Shown: positions 1 through 12,185 of the stretch, in pieces | Numbering within the stretch: position 1 is the first letter of the stretch | How the letters are laid out: every line of letters begins with the position of its first letter | Assembly (NCBI GenBank): GCA_910591455.2 | Contig: OU342824.1 | Coordinates: 3,567,001-3,631,000, forward strand | Origin: Pholis gunnellus | Lineage: Eukaryota > Chordata > Actinopteri > Perciformes > Pholidae | Length of the DNA: 64,000 nucleotides | Direction of reading: 5' to 3' | Notes under the pieces: model-generated | What the model saw: the letters and a program-made list of their open reading frames with translations, nothing else | What the model was told of the DNA's origin: nothing | Databases searched by the model: none | Made by a program: the position numbers and the translations under genes

Positions 1-13
1 CATGCTGTGGGAC

Positions 14-15
<2 letters not shown>

Positions 16-64
<49 letters not shown>
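16..64. repeat. (GT)n microsatellite
   Basis: Uninterrupted GT dinucleotide run of about 24 units near the left edge of the window. Open frames reading through it encode only Cys-Val repeats and are not genes. Confidence 0.97.
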
Positions 65-66
<2 letters not shown>

Positions 67-989
67 CGAGAAGCGAGTCAATGGATGTTTGGAGATGGAT
101 GGAGGTGTTTTTTTTGTTAACTCCCCAGCCACTGCATACATTAAGCATTCCGCTCAGCCCCTCGCGCTCTGGAACCTCGACCATCAGGAGAGAGCTCAGC
201 TGCCGCCGCCGCTGCATAGCTTCTCATCGATCCCAGGGTTAACAGGGATAAACACGCCGACTCATGTCATGTACCGCATGTCAGCATGGTTTGTGCTTGG
301 CTCGCATCGCCTCTGACCCCAATCCGTGCGGCATCGTCTCGACTCATACAGATGAAGCCGGTCGCTCCAGAGGTCTTTTCAGAGACAGAACTGCCATTGT
401 TAATGTTTCGTATGTGGCATATTGCCACCAATGTTTTTTTTGGTGACTGCAATTTGACGTTCTCACAGAGATCTCTGGGTCGGGGAGAGGTCTGCAAAGA
501 CTGATGGAAGAGTCAGTGACAAATGGCAAATTTGACTGCAGGATGGACATCCTTTAGTTCCTTTTTTCCCCCTAAACCTAACCACGTGATGTTGTTGCCT
601 CTACGCCTCGCCTAAAAGGTTCAATTATTTACTTGGTGCCGACATGTAATTTGAACACAATCGCAGTTTTAAACGGTTTCAAAGACCTGGTTGATGTTGT
701 AACAAAAAAATTTGACAAGAATATTTGGCTATAGTAAGTAAAACAAAAAACCATCAAATTGAAGTAAAACAAAAACGCAACAATCCTACTTGGTTAGTTT
801 GAAGCAACAAAAGTACTACTGCTACTACTACAACAAAGAAGTTACTTGGTTCACAAGGATATATAACAAAACTGAATTGTATATATTATACTACATATAT
901 ATGTATATATATGTATATGTGTGGCATGATATATACACGCTGACACACAGTACATGACTTGAAGCAAATACATAAATATATATATATAT
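65..989. other. Upstream non-coding DNA, no gene seen
   Basis: Short overlapping open frames occur between 260 and 550 on both strands, but none shows a recognisable domain or convincing splice context. From about 880 to 989 the sequence becomes AT-rich with short (TA)n and ATGTAT stretches, which supply the AT-rich target of the element that begins at 990. Confidence 0.6.
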
Positions 990-1856
990 TAGTGCTGGGC
1001 AAGTTAGCATGTTATTATCACGTTCACGCATATTAATTCATTAACGCCGACAATTATTTATTTTTTTGTATTATTTTGAAAGTCCATTGCTCACTGGCAG
1101 CGGTGGAGGGAGGCTTCGTCAGACTACGTTGGATGCAGCGTGTGGGAGAAGTTTAGATCAACCAAAGCAAGACAAGCTAACAAATGCCACAGCGACGTGG
1201 ATAGCTAGCAGCTACACACTGCAGCCGGTTAGTGTTGTGGAAGATGTCGGTCTGAGGAACGTTCTCAAGGTGCGTTCGCGTCGCATTTGGTGTCAAACAC
1301 ACCTTTAGGATCGGCAACGAATGACGGCACGTATGAGCCTCCCTCACCATCACAAGAAGAATACACGAGTTGTAGGAAAAGGAGAGGACTACAAAAGCGA
1401 CGGCGTTACAACGAGCACCAGCTGTTGCTCTCAGTGGAGACTACTGGACATGGCTGGGTAACCATCATCACCTCGGAGTTACAGCATTATAGTGATGAAG
1501 AGTAGAGCTGCATTCACATGCTCTGACTGTCATGAAAACAGAAGACAGACATTTAGATGAAACGTGCTGAAACAATGTATTCATGTTGCACAGCAGTGAA
1601 CGTTTCACATGAAGTCCCACACTGAGCTCAGATAGTGCAAGAAATATAACTGCTACTGTGTAAAGGGAATACTGCTGTTAAAAAGCACCTGATTTGTTTA
1701 AAGTGTGTGCAAACCAAATGTTATTGCACTTTTGTTCATATAGCAGTACTTTTAAAATAAAAGTGCACAATACACTACTTTTAAATTCATTATTGAACTT
1801 TGCGCATAACAATGCGATTAATCGCAATAAAAAATTGTAATCGTTGCCCAGCACTA
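990..1856 (+). mobile_element. Non-autonomous hAT-like DNA transposon with transposase remnant
   Basis: The ends are exact inverted repeats: TAGTGCTGGGCAA begins at 990 and its complement TTGCCCAGCACTA ends at 1856. The flanking octamers ATATATAT (982-989) and ATAAATAT (1857-1864) agree at 7 of 8 positions, as expected for the 8-bp target duplication of hAT elements, although the AT-rich context weakens this. Inside, a frame around 1100-1290 reads SVVEDVGLRNVLKV after an A-T-W-I-A motif. This resembles the hAT/ZBED transposase segment that precedes the catalytic core (family knowledge). The frame ends soon after, and the rest is too short and frame-broken to be functional. I read it as a truncated internal-deletion derivative. 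The superfamily call is fairly secure; the named subfamily is not known. Confidence 0.8.
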
Positions 1857-3867
1857 ATAAATATATATATGTATGTATTCTTACTACAATCTGTCCATTT
1901 TCACTGTAAATAGTTACTTTTGTGAGAATACTAATTATCCTAGTAACAGAAAACAATAATCTATATAAAACAAAGAAAATAATAAATGAAGCTTGAAGCA
2001 CAGCGCTCAGAAGTAACCTGCCTCTAATCTATCAGATCCAGTCGGTGTCATTCGTCCTCTGATGGGGCTCGGCTGCTTATCGAAAGCAGAGGAAAAAGGC
2101 CAAAGGACAAATATGTGACAGTGCGTGAAAGCTGCTCCTGTCAGGTTGCCACAGTGACCCCCGTGACCCGGGGTGACCGGCAGCAGCGGCTTGTCACAAT
2201 CGTGTTATGCCCTCTTATCCCAGATTAGGCCTTTTGTGTTGTGAGGTTCTAAACAGGTAATCTGTTTGGACTCTTTAATCAGACTAAATGCGGGGTATTA
2301 GGGGCAGGTGTGCCGGCTTTTAAAACGTATAGCTCTGTATCGATCAGTGTCACCTTGTGATCTAAAGGGAAAGGGAAAGCTTGTCGCCAGCTTTGTCGCA
2401 CCGATGAGAACAAAACCGCAGCCGGACGCCTGTGGACTGAGGTTCTCTCTGCACACCAAACTCTTCAAACCGGTGGTACATGTTTGTACTTTGTGTGCAT
2501 GTGACGTTCCACACCTCGCGTTGGTCTCACAGCATCAGAGCCATTGTCAGAAATAAACCCGCGAACGATCACTTCAAGTGCGGTCTCTAACCGCCAAATG
2601 GTGAGTGGGTGGAGTTTTCAAATATGTGTTCACAGGAAAGCCACCTTTCTTGCAACGCTGCCCACAAGGATTGTTTTTTGTAAGTTGTTTTATTTATGGA
2701 AGACACACACTTTCTCCTCATAGAACGTCGCAATATGCAACTCATGCCGGGAGGCAATTCAGAAAAGTCGTCTCTGACAGCATGGTGGAAATTTTACACC
2801 AAATCCCCACCATCTAAATGTAACGCCATCTGGAACAACATCGGATTTTCAAAGTAACGGGAAGCCACTTCATTTCCACACGTGGACTGAAAGCACTTAT
2901 TCGTGAAACCTTACTGCAGAAGGCCCCAGTGTGTTTAAAGGGCATCTATTCATCACACTCAACAAAGAGTGACATTATTGTTAAAAGAGCGTCCTAGTCT
3001 TAGTTTATTTTGCAATTTACTTTCTTAGTTAAAGCATCAGAATCAGCAATAAAAAAAACAAAAACAATGTAGTACTTTTAATATTTGTATGAATAGTATA
3101 TCATGTGGCAAGAATTAAAAAGCAAATGTTGAATGAACGACATATTCCTGATTTCGTTTTACGGAATGACTTTTGAAAAATGACAAAAAGGGAGTTCTGG
3201 AGTCCAGATTCGTAAACATTCATGTGCTAGAATCCACCTTTTTTATATTCTTTCCATGTATTTCTGGATAATAAATTACCCCCCCCCCCCCCTTACAGCT
3301 TACATACATTTTCAAATAAAGCCAAACTATTAACTAGAAAATACATTGCTGTCCCCGAAGGTCAGGGAAAAGTGATTATGTCCTCCTGCATTTTAAGCCA
3401 GGTCAACATTTACTGACAGTTCCCAGGATAATGCAACCGTATTAATGATGTAATAAGCAAAAATACAGGCCATAGCCATAGAAAGCACATATGGGAAATA
3501 TGGTTGATGAGGCTTTTGGTCAAGTTATTTTTGTAATGTTTTGAGTGCTGTGTGTTCATATTTGGGGGGTGTTGTGTATTTCAGACACTTCATGCTTTCT
3601 GGCTCTGCTCCTCCTGGAACACAAACATCACTCCCCTCCTGTGAAACGTGTGTTCTCCTCTTCATTATAAATGTGTCAGTGTGCGGTAGGGGAGAGGGAG
3701 GAGCTGATTTGTTTGGCTGTGGCTGCTGCCAGCCCCCCTTCATACACCTTATTCCTCTTAATCCCACCCGTATACGGACAGGCCGGCTTTCCCTGGAGAA
3801 GTCTCCTGGCTTCAGGGGAGGATGAAATGGAAATCTCAAATTGTCTTCTCGTTTCTGCAATTTGGGA
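1857..3867. other. Non-coding, no gene seen
   Basis: AT-rich to mixed sequence. A homopolymeric C tract of 14 lies at 3279-3292. Open frames at 2308-2556 and 3525-3884 show no recognisable protein similarity and look like chance frames. Confidence 0.5.
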
Positions 3868-4700
3868 TTTAATCCAATAAACAAACTATCAAATAATTTA
3901 CGGTCCCTGTACTGTCAATCTGATTTGACAAGCCCTCTGGGCGACTCTACTTACTGGTCCTCTCACGTTGGAACGAGGACTGACTGGCGGCTACAGTGAC
4001 TCACTGTCGCCATATCGAAGCACAAGTGGCATCACAAGACAGGACGTGCCGCGGCTAGCTGGTTAGCATGCTCATTTCAGTAGATATACATAGACGTCTT
4101 TAACACTGTTACCTCTTCAAATTCTGTGGATCATGTTCGTTCAATTTTTTTCATGTTTGAAATTCAGGCCACATCTTACACATGTGCACCTTTCAACCAA
4201 AGTGCTTTTGTTACCTAAACTTGACCACAGACGGGATCCAGATGTGGAACCTGGCTTCTGGTTTCACAGTCCTGGTGTCTGCCGTCGATCCACCATCGAT
4301 CATTCATATTTTTGACTGATTATGCCAGGGAGGGAGTGGTGCACATGATGACAACGATTTCATGGTGTGCATCAAGAATGAAAAGCCACTTCTAGTTGCT
4401 CAAGTTACGTTTGAAGAGAAGCGACTGACATAGTGAAGAGGGTAAAGCATGGTCATTTATCTAACCTCTGACCCCTGCTTCCTCTGGGCCTCTTAAACTC
4501 TAATCGAAAGGTCAAAGTGACAGATACACAGTCAAGCATTACCTGCAGGGTGGAAGCAGGGACCTTTATTTAAAATTCAAGTGGCGAAAGAATCGCGTCC
4601 CATTAAAAACAGATAAGAAATTACAATTATGCTCCACAGAAATGCACTTTTCCATTTTGGTGATAAAATATTCACATCAATTGATGGAGCCATTTGCGTG
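3868..4700 (+). repeat. Left arm of a long inverted repeat
   Basis: This segment is the reverse complement, with indels, of 5300-5920. Anchor pairs: 3868-3891 with 5897-5920 (contains AATAAACAAACTATCAAA); about 4058-4093 with 5756-5791 (contains GTTAGCATGCTCATTTCAGT); about 4164-4230 with 5600-5665; 4440-4561 with 5416-5540; and about 4570-4700 with 5300-5408. A roughly 130-bp insertion relative to the other arm lies between about 4240 and 4440. The outer end near 3866 (TTTAATCCAATAAAC) matches the outer end of the right arm, which suggests true element termini. Confidence 0.85.
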
Positions 4701-5299
4701 ACGATGGAACAATTCCCATTAGTGGCAGTAAGCTGATAAGTATTGCCAGCAAAGGTGGATATTTGTAAAGTCCCTCCGTCATTTGCTGATGGATCGAGGA
4801 GGTATTATAGTTATCAGGTAATCTCTTTCTGACGGACACTGTGATTCGCATGGCTGAAGTTTGAGCGCGTTAACTGCGGAGAATTTCATCAAAAAGGGCT
4901 CAGTTTGAATGGAGTCACGGGAATTGTTTTTCGTCAACTGACAGCCGGCAGTCAAACCTCAGAGAACGTGTGTACTTGGGACAGTCTGATGTTTGTAACC
5001 CTTTCTAAATGTCTGCTTGGATGTTGAAATGTCATCCTGGCGAGAGTTATCAGAGAACGGAGCAGAGCTGAAGGGAAAGACTTGAATTCCTTCTCCATAC
5101 GTCTCGGTGACCCCTCACTTTTCCTTTGGTGCCACCAGCGGCTGCCAGACACGCATTGAATTACCTCTTCACACTCACGCTCCAAAAGGGATAAATCCTT
5201 TGCCTCGTTAGTTGCCATGTGTAAGACATGGCCAGTATTTAAAAAAAAAAAAAAACTAACATATTAAAAATGCCTAAAAGCACGCTAACCAGCCCGCCC
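4701..5299. other. Spacer of the long inverted repeat
   Basis: About 600 bp between the arms. It has no clear inverted match, apart from weak fragments near its edges. An A14 tract lies at about 5240-5254. The minus-strand frame at 4952-5218 has no recognisable domain. Confidence 0.55.
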
Positions 5300-5920
5300 G
5301 TCCAAATGGCTCCGGCATTTGATGTCAAATGGAAAAGTGCATTTCTGTTGAACATAATTGTAATTTGTATTTTTAATGGATGGGATTGTTTTGCCACTTC
5401 AATTTTAAATAATTTCCCTGCATCCACACAGCAGGTAATGCTTGACTGTGTGTCTATCACTTTGACCTTTTGATTAGAGTTTAAGAGGCCCAGGGGTCAG
5501 AGGTTAGATAAATGACCATGCTTTGTTCTTTACCCTCTTCACCTAGTCAGTCGGTTGTCTTTAAATGGAGCCAGGGTCCAGATCTGAGTCCCATCTGTGG
5601 TCAGGTTTAGGTAACAAAAGCGCTTTTGTTAAAATGTGCAATGTGTAAGATCTGGCCGGAATTTTAGTTGGAAACATTCAAATAAGGAACTTGCACCATC
5701 AACAGAATGCAAAGCGGTTACAATGTTTGAAGACGTCTTTGTATCGTGTTGCAGAGATATCTACTGAAATGAGCATGCTAACCAGCTAACCGAGGCCTGT
5801 CTTATAATTATTATATTATATAGACCATAGTAAGATACCGTAGAGTCCACGAAGGCTCGTCAATCACGTTCAGGGTACAGAGTTCGTGTACCTTTTGATA
5901 GTTTGTTTATTGGACTAAAC
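5300..5920 (-). repeat. Right arm of a long inverted repeat
   Basis: Complementary partner of 3868-4700. The best-preserved portion, 5416-5540, mirrors 4440-4561 almost continuously. A fragment in + orientation at about 6226-6260 (GAACAAACTATCAAAC followed by a GTTAACGGACC-like stretch) resembles the outer tip once more, so the sequence probably belongs to a dispersed family rather than to a one-off duplication. Confidence 0.85.
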
Positions 5921-8900
5921 ACAAGAAAAGGGCTGGCACCCTCGCCTCGTCTTCACTTTGCCGGGAGGAGCGTATGCAGCTTCGGAAGATAGACCTTCAG
6001 TAAGCGGTTGGCTCAAATTCACTCAGAGGTGCAAACCCCCAGCCCAGGCGTCTGATCCCAGGGGAACCACCCCGACCCAGTGCTCCACCAATGCCCTGTA
6101 ACTTGGGCTTTCACAAGCTGCCGCAGTCGCGAACTAAAGCACTGCACCCCTGGGGCGGCCCGCACGCTCCCCTCCCAACAAAGCACAAATAACTGCAACT
6201 TTCCCTCGTCGCAAGCCCGAGCCAATGAACAAACTATCAAACCGTTAACGGACCTTACAGCTTCCGGTTGGATGGCTAACGTAAGCTTCAAATAGACGCC
6301 ACATGTGAAGATTGTAAGATAACAGTGTTACTTTGACCGGCTCTCAGAGTTTCAGCAGTTTGGTGGAATTCTGTGTATTCTTGCTGACACTGTGTTCATA
6401 TTACAGATATGTCAACCTCAAAGATTAATCAAATCTATTATGCAAATTGAAGGCGAGGCACCTCAGGCAAAAAACATCGTTTTTTCATGCACTGGTCAAT
6501 TTGAAAGATTTTGTGCTATTTTGCTTTCATGACATGTCTTCTTTCAGACTAGTGGAAAGAAAACATCAAAAATACACATTAAAGATTTGATTTTAATATT
6601 TTCTACTTTTTTTTTGCAACCGAAGATTTCTTCTTAATTCACATAAAGTTAGCGTGAGATAATGTCTCATTTCCATATTTAAATATAACATTTCAGAAAA
6701 CGTTTCCCTATTCACCTGTAGTGTCTTCAAAATGTGTCATTTTGCAAAACATTTCTTTAATTAAAGGCCGTTTTCTCTAAATGAGTTTTTTTCTCAGACT
6801 CTGAGCCAGAAATCTCCACTTCAGGAGCTCCTACATACACCAAACGTTACACTTTCAGTCCTCTCTACAGTCTGAAGGTTATTACAGAGGGGTTTGTTCA
6901 TATATCATTCATAGCCTGATTTTAAAAAAAAAGGCATGGCTGTTGACAGTATTTTCAGATTTATTGAGATTTCCAATATTCACTGTGTAAAAACTTTTGA
7001 CTCTAATATGTCAACAAAATAAAACAATGATTTTGAGCCTGGCTTCATCCAATGTTGAGATTTCTGTTCGGGAAATGTATGAAAGTTAGCACATATTTAA
7101 TAATATAATGCCTTATTTACGTCTTTAAACATAGAATTTCAAGAAACTTGTAAAACAAAACATAATTGTGTTAAAGGAAGTTTCATGGTGATATCTATAT
7201 GTTCATTTGTTTCCCTCTATTCTCCTAGGGGTGTCTCCTCTTGGTTTAACCCTTCACTACGGTTTCTCACACAGGCAGTGTGGTTTTTCTATCCTCTCTT
7301 TGACGGACACTTTGAATCTTCCGAGCGCAAAGCTTCCCGTTCACAGCTGCAAAGCGACTGTTATCGCGCGAGAAAAACAAAAACCCAGGCTGAATAGTAA
7401 TGAGACCTGGCCGTCTTCTAACAGACACATTCAGAATTAATCATAATTAGCACAAATGAAATCCTTCAACATGTTGCATTTCTCTCAACCTCTCCTCCGT
7501 GCAGCTAATCCCTCTCTCTCTCTCTCTCTCTCTGCCCTCCATTCTCCATCTGTTTCTGAGAAGGCGAAGTCATTGAAGAAAAAATCAAATCATTTGGCTG
7601 TCCTTAATGTGTTTTGATTTTCCCATTAGCAACCCAGTCATTCTTCCCCCACATGGGCATGGGCATAATTAGTGTCTTTCATCTGCATAAATTTGGCCTC
7701 TGAACCACGAGAATATCGACCGGGCCACTGCGAGCACAGCCTTACCTGCGGACTATGAAAGTGCGTAAACTCTGGCTGGAGCTTTGACTGTCACATATTG
7801 GCTTTCTGCCATTTCTAATCCATCCGAACGGGCGTCTTGAGATGTGATCACACAGTGGCACCACAAATCAGCATTCAAAATTCAGTTTTCGTCATCCCCT
7901 TAGTATTTATGCTTCCACATGAGCCAGCATTGGATATATCATTGACATATGTAGTTCACAATCTGAGAACAAAGCTCTGTATCATAACTATTGCTCATCT
8001 CATAATGCCTCTTAGTAGATTCAGCTGTTTAGTTTGAAAAGCTGTTTTTAATCTGGAACAATATGTTCACATCTTACTTTGTCAACACAATCTAATGAGA
8101 TTAGTTTTTTTGTCCTTCGCCACAATTTTAGGCTAAATGTTGCCGTAAGCTTGAGTGTCGGCGCTTGAGCTGAACAATTTACAATATGACATAAGACACT
8201 GTGTAAATGTTTTTAAATGTTGATTCTTTTTTTTTTTTAACGAGATAATACTACTTGACGCTGACTCATTTAAAGCAGCTGCAGTTGAAGCACTGAAAGA
8301 GCTGAAGTGGTGGTTAAAATGGAAACGCTTTTAGCAAATGAAGTGCGACCAGTGAATGGAATCATGTATTATTTTTTTTTTTTCATTTCTGTCCCAAAAC
8401 ACTTTACAACTAAAAAGCAAGGCGAAAGGGAGAAAATTAGGGTTTCCATGATCTTAAAATGACAAAAAAAAACTCAAATCAAAAGACTCGGCGAGCCAGC
8501 GCAGGTTGAGTAAAACAGGAGTTACACGATCTCTAATTTCTGCACCTCAAACCTCTTGTGGCCAAAATGTGTATCACAACAACAAACACGTGGGAAAAAA
8601 AAGTAAAACAGAAAAAAACGAACCATAAAAAGAGTCATAAACACAGAAGAGAAAACTATTTAGATGACACACAAAAAATGAATCACCAGAATAGTTTTTG
8701 AATCCTTGCTGGCCTCCCAGGGCTTCCGTATTATATGATATATTACTGAAAATGAAAATGTGTCTGCTGTAGGAGCAGACTGCTTTTGCTCCAGTGGACA
8801 TCAGGGAAAATGTGACATTAGTAGTATGTCTTAACCCTGAGACAGACATGGTCCACGTCTTATCAACTCCTCTCCGCTGCTCCAGAAGTTGCTGTAATGC

Positions 8901-9284
8901 CGTTTCACTGCGCAGCCTGGAAGGCACAACTTCACATCCAAGAGTTTAACGGGATCATAATATTAATCGCTTTCGTTCAGAGCGAGAGTACACCTCTTGA
9001 TCATGTTGGAGTTGATCCTAACATCTGCCTGCCCCCTAGTATCTGGAATGAAGTCTACAAGAGGAATTAGGGAACTTCTCAAACTTTTAATTGCAAGTAG
9101 CATAGAGTGCAGAGAATGTGTGCCAGCAAATGTATCACAGCAATGTCTTACTCTTGGCCCTTTTTAAACGTCAATATGTGTTTTCATTATGTTTCTCTGA
9201 TGTCTTGTTGGTATATTAAGTGTTATAGTTAATACCCAAAATAACTGGTAGCCTCAAACTAACCTTATGTCAAGTCACACTAGT
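5921..9284. other. Non-coding, mostly unclassified
   Basis: Holds the inverted-repeat tip fragment near 6226, an AT-rich stretch at 6400-7180 that may be an old repeat (impression only), a CT microsatellite (7512-7533), and a stretch at about 7560-7830 with ATTAG and TAATTAG homeodomain-type cores and CATCTGCATAAATTTGG that looks like conserved non-coding DNA. From 8040 to 9284 I see only poly-T tracts (8228 and 8371) and chance open frames. Confidence 0.45.
7512..7533. repeat. (CT)n microsatellite
   Basis: Eleven uninterrupted CT units. Confidence 0.95.
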
Positions 9285-9520
9285 TTTGGACATGTCCGTT
9301 TCTATTTCGTTACACAATTAGTGATTTTTTCAAAATAAACTTGTGTATTCACAGGAAACGTACGGTTTGCACTCGTTACATGCATACAGTGTCTTAATAA
9401 GAGGTTTACTTCGTTTTTAGGCTTACTGCGCAACAAAAGTCTTAGGTAACATAAAATAAATATGGTTATTAGGTAACTTACGTATGTGATGTTAGCTTTG
9501 TATGTTACTAAACAAAACTA
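9285..9520 (+). repeat. Dispersed repeat family A, partial copy
   Basis: Shows the family order: a GTTTTGGACATGTCCGTTTC block, TCAAAATAAACTT, ATTCACAGGAAACGTAC, TTACATGCATACAGT, AGGTTTACTTCGTTTTTAGG, and GTAACTTACGTATGTGATG. The same blocks in the same order occur at 19.7, 25.9, 42.9 and 58.8 kb on this strand and at 11.6 and 30.7 kb on the other strand. No coding capacity. Confidence 0.75.
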
Positions 9521-9739
9521 AGGTAGTAAAAGTCAAAGACACATCTGCTGAATGAAATCATCGCTGTTTAGGGGGCAGCTCAATCAAGTTCACATATTTC
9601 ATTTGCTGGAAAGATATTGAAAGGAAGTACCATAAACTATAGACACGGCATCACATGTGTCACATCCTCGCCCGTAAAGGCAGAGTCTCCGCCATCGGGA
9701 AGTGCTTGTGAGCGGTGAGTCAAAATCTTCCTCCTCTCT

Positions 9740-10430
9740 TTCTGACTCACTGGACCCATTTCAATTTGCTCACAGGCCAAACAGATTTACAACGCCACCG
9801 CCTTGACCCTTCACCCTTACCTCTCCCAGCTGGACCAGAGGAACACGTGTGAATGCAGTTCATTGACTGTAGATCAGCTCGGAGACCTGGGGCTCAACAC
9901 CGCCCTCTGTGATTGGATCCTAAACCTCCTGACTGGGCAGATCCCAGGCAGTGCGGATAGACCCCCACCACAATCTCCAGCCTGACTCTCAACACCGGAG
10001 CCCCCTCTGCCCTCTCCTGTACTCCCTATTCTCGCACGTCTGCGTGGCCACCCACAGCTCCGACGCCATTATTAAGTTTGCTGACATCGCCTGATCACAG
10101 ACGCCGTCGAGACGGCCTACAGAGATGAGATCAGAACCCTTTTGTGCCAGGACAACAACCTCCATCTCAACGGCAGCAAAATCTGATTGTGGACTAAAGG
10201 AAGAGACGGGTAGAAGGACACTACCCGACTACGGTGGCGAGAGTCAGCAGCTTCAGGTTCCTCGGGGTCCACATCAACGAGGACCCCCCACACAAACACC
10301 CTCGTAATGACATCGGCTGTTCTGCCTCCACAGGTATGAGGAGGCTCAACATGGACTCCATGATGCTCTGCAACTTCTGCAGGTTCACCGTTGAAAGCAT
10401 CCCGACAACCCACCAGGGACCCAACTAGTT
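9740..10430 (+). mobile_element. Degenerate LINE fragment (L2/CR1-like reverse transcriptase)
   Basis: Translated pieces in shifting frames match the reverse transcriptase of L2/CR1-type non-LTR elements as I know the family. They are, in order: TLHPYLSQLDQRNT, then LGLNTALCDWILNLLTG, then TLNTGAP, then TIIKFAD-like sequence near 10066-10082, then FRFLGVHINED (about 10255-10290), then RLNMDSMMLCNF..VESIPT. The order is collinear with the family. Frameshifts separate the pieces, and the catalytic F-A-D-D motif is interrupted: sequence just after GCTGAC is missing, so the second Asp is lost. 5' truncated and inactive. No 3' tail is identified with confidence. Confidence 0.85.
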
Positions 10431-11624
10431 CAGCTAAAGGAGGGATTTCTGAAGTTCTGAAAGTCTACCATTATGGCCAATTTAAGGTTTGAAGGTAAGA
10501 CATAATTGAGTTGACGTCTCCCTCACTGGAAAGCGTCCATAACCTTCTTTAAAAACACGAGCCTCAACTGTCTCCCATTCCTTTACGAGATGCGTCTTAA
10601 CATGATCCGAGGTCATGATCAGTCTATATTTGATAGGAGTGGAGGGATGGGGGAATCCGATTATAAAAGGGAACGTGGGACGAGCGATTTCCTTCCCCAC
10701 GCCAGCAACACAGATGCCACTGTCTGCTGAATAACAATCCTATCCGTAGTTCAAACAGAATACAGTATTGTTTGCTTCCAGGAGGATGTAACCTTTGAAA
10801 GGCCCTCCTTACGCGGGCCCACACGGGGGGAAAGAGACACCAGATGAGACTTGACGGGTAAAAGCATTCGGGTCCAAAGGGACGGGGGATTCTGCGGGGA
10901 TGTACCTCTCTGATGTGGGAAAGTGGCACTTGAAGAAAGCAGGCGGTGTATGGTATTGATTGCCCGTCATTCTCTACCTCCTGCCCAGACTTTGTTACTC
11001 GCAACATCACAGGGGCCACAAGCGGGAAGAGATAAATGGAGGGAAATCATAGCATTGCGTCCTTCAAACACCACAACACTTTGTGACAAAATTCTGGGTT
11101 TTCAGAAGCTTGTGCCAAAGAAAATAACAGGTGGAGTAATAGGCTTGGTATTTTCTTTACTCTGAATGGTTTTTTCCCCCCCAGCTAGTGGCTGCTGAGT
11201 ACAGTGAGCTTCACACAGAGAGATCCTACACTAAGCCCTGTTATCGACGAGGAGGGATCAATAGAGACCTGTATGTGCTTGCCAGAATATAGAAGTACAT
11301 GTGTTTGACTAATATCTGTATTATCCAGTACACACAGTATCCAATATTGTAATATAATAAGGCTGGTGCTATTCTGTGAATTTCATATTGTCAAAGATTC
11401 TACCAAAGCCGTCTCTCACTACTTTACAACTTACTCAGGCCCATTCATTTCTACTGAAGACGTACAACTTATGGGGGTACATTAGTGATGGTTAAAGGGT
11501 AAGTTCATGTTTTTTCAAGTCTGTCTTAAAACATTAGCCACGTGCCCCTATAAACATTGAAACAATGTTTTACTTGCCTTCATTTAAATCACTCCTCCTG
11601 TTCATAATGGCTGTTCATCGGAAG
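10431..11624. other. Non-coding, no gene seen
   Basis: Overlapping frames at 10482-11019 on the minus strand and 10923-11165 on the plus strand show no recognisable domain. Confidence 0.5.
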
Positions 11625-12185
11625 CTTTGGTCAAACATCACAAACTTTCACCTGTTTGTGTCCCTTTTGAAACCAACCTGACGTTGGCTTATTTGACATC
11701 ACCTTTGTTATGTAACTTACCTAGCGCTGCTTACGTAACACAAGGAACAAGCGCATTTATTTTACGTAACAAACATACCTATTTTAACCTGAACCACTTT
11801 CCCGAAGCTGAACCAAGTCTAAACCTAACCAAGTAAACCTAAAAAGTAAGTAAAACTATGACGGAAGAAAACTGTGTTTCCTGTGAACCTGGACGCTTAT
11901 TTTGTAAAGACACAATGAATATAACAAGGGCCTGAGAATATGGAAGTTTATTTTGAAAAGACACAATGAATATAACAAGGGAAACTCTGTTTCCTGAGAA
12001 TATGGAAGTTTATTTTGAAAAGACACTATGGATATAACAAGGGAAACTATGTTTCCTGAGAATATGGAAGTTTATTTTGAAAAGACACTATGGCTATAAC
12101 AGGGGAAACTATGTTTTCTGTGAACATGAAAGTTTATTTTGAAAAGACACTATCTGTCTGTAGTGGGGAACCTAGAACATCATAG
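11625..12185 (-). repeat. Dispersed repeat family A, near-complete copy with internal array
   Basis: Read on the minus strand it follows family A order. The ends lie near 12185 (GGTCTCTAGGCTTCAAACTA side) and near 11630 (the GTGAAAGTTTGTGATGTTTG side). The TTAGGTTTAGAC and GTTACGTAA blocks lie between. The segment about 11870-12150, which in other copies is a single unit, is expanded into a tandem array. Confidence 0.75.
11870..12150 (-). repeat. 62-bp minisatellite inside family A
   Basis: The string TTATTTTG(A/T)AAAGACAC recurs at about 11897, 11947, 12009, 12071 and 12133, so the last three intervals are 62 bp each. Each unit contains AATATAACAAGG-GAAACT-TGTTTCCTG.GAA. Divergence between neighbouring units is low, so this array is younger than the host element. 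Confidence 0.9.

Noticed and set aside
1287..1505. Second open frame inside the hAT-like element
   Set aside because: It overlaps the transposase remnant out of frame and shows no motif I can assign with confidence; not called as a separate gene.
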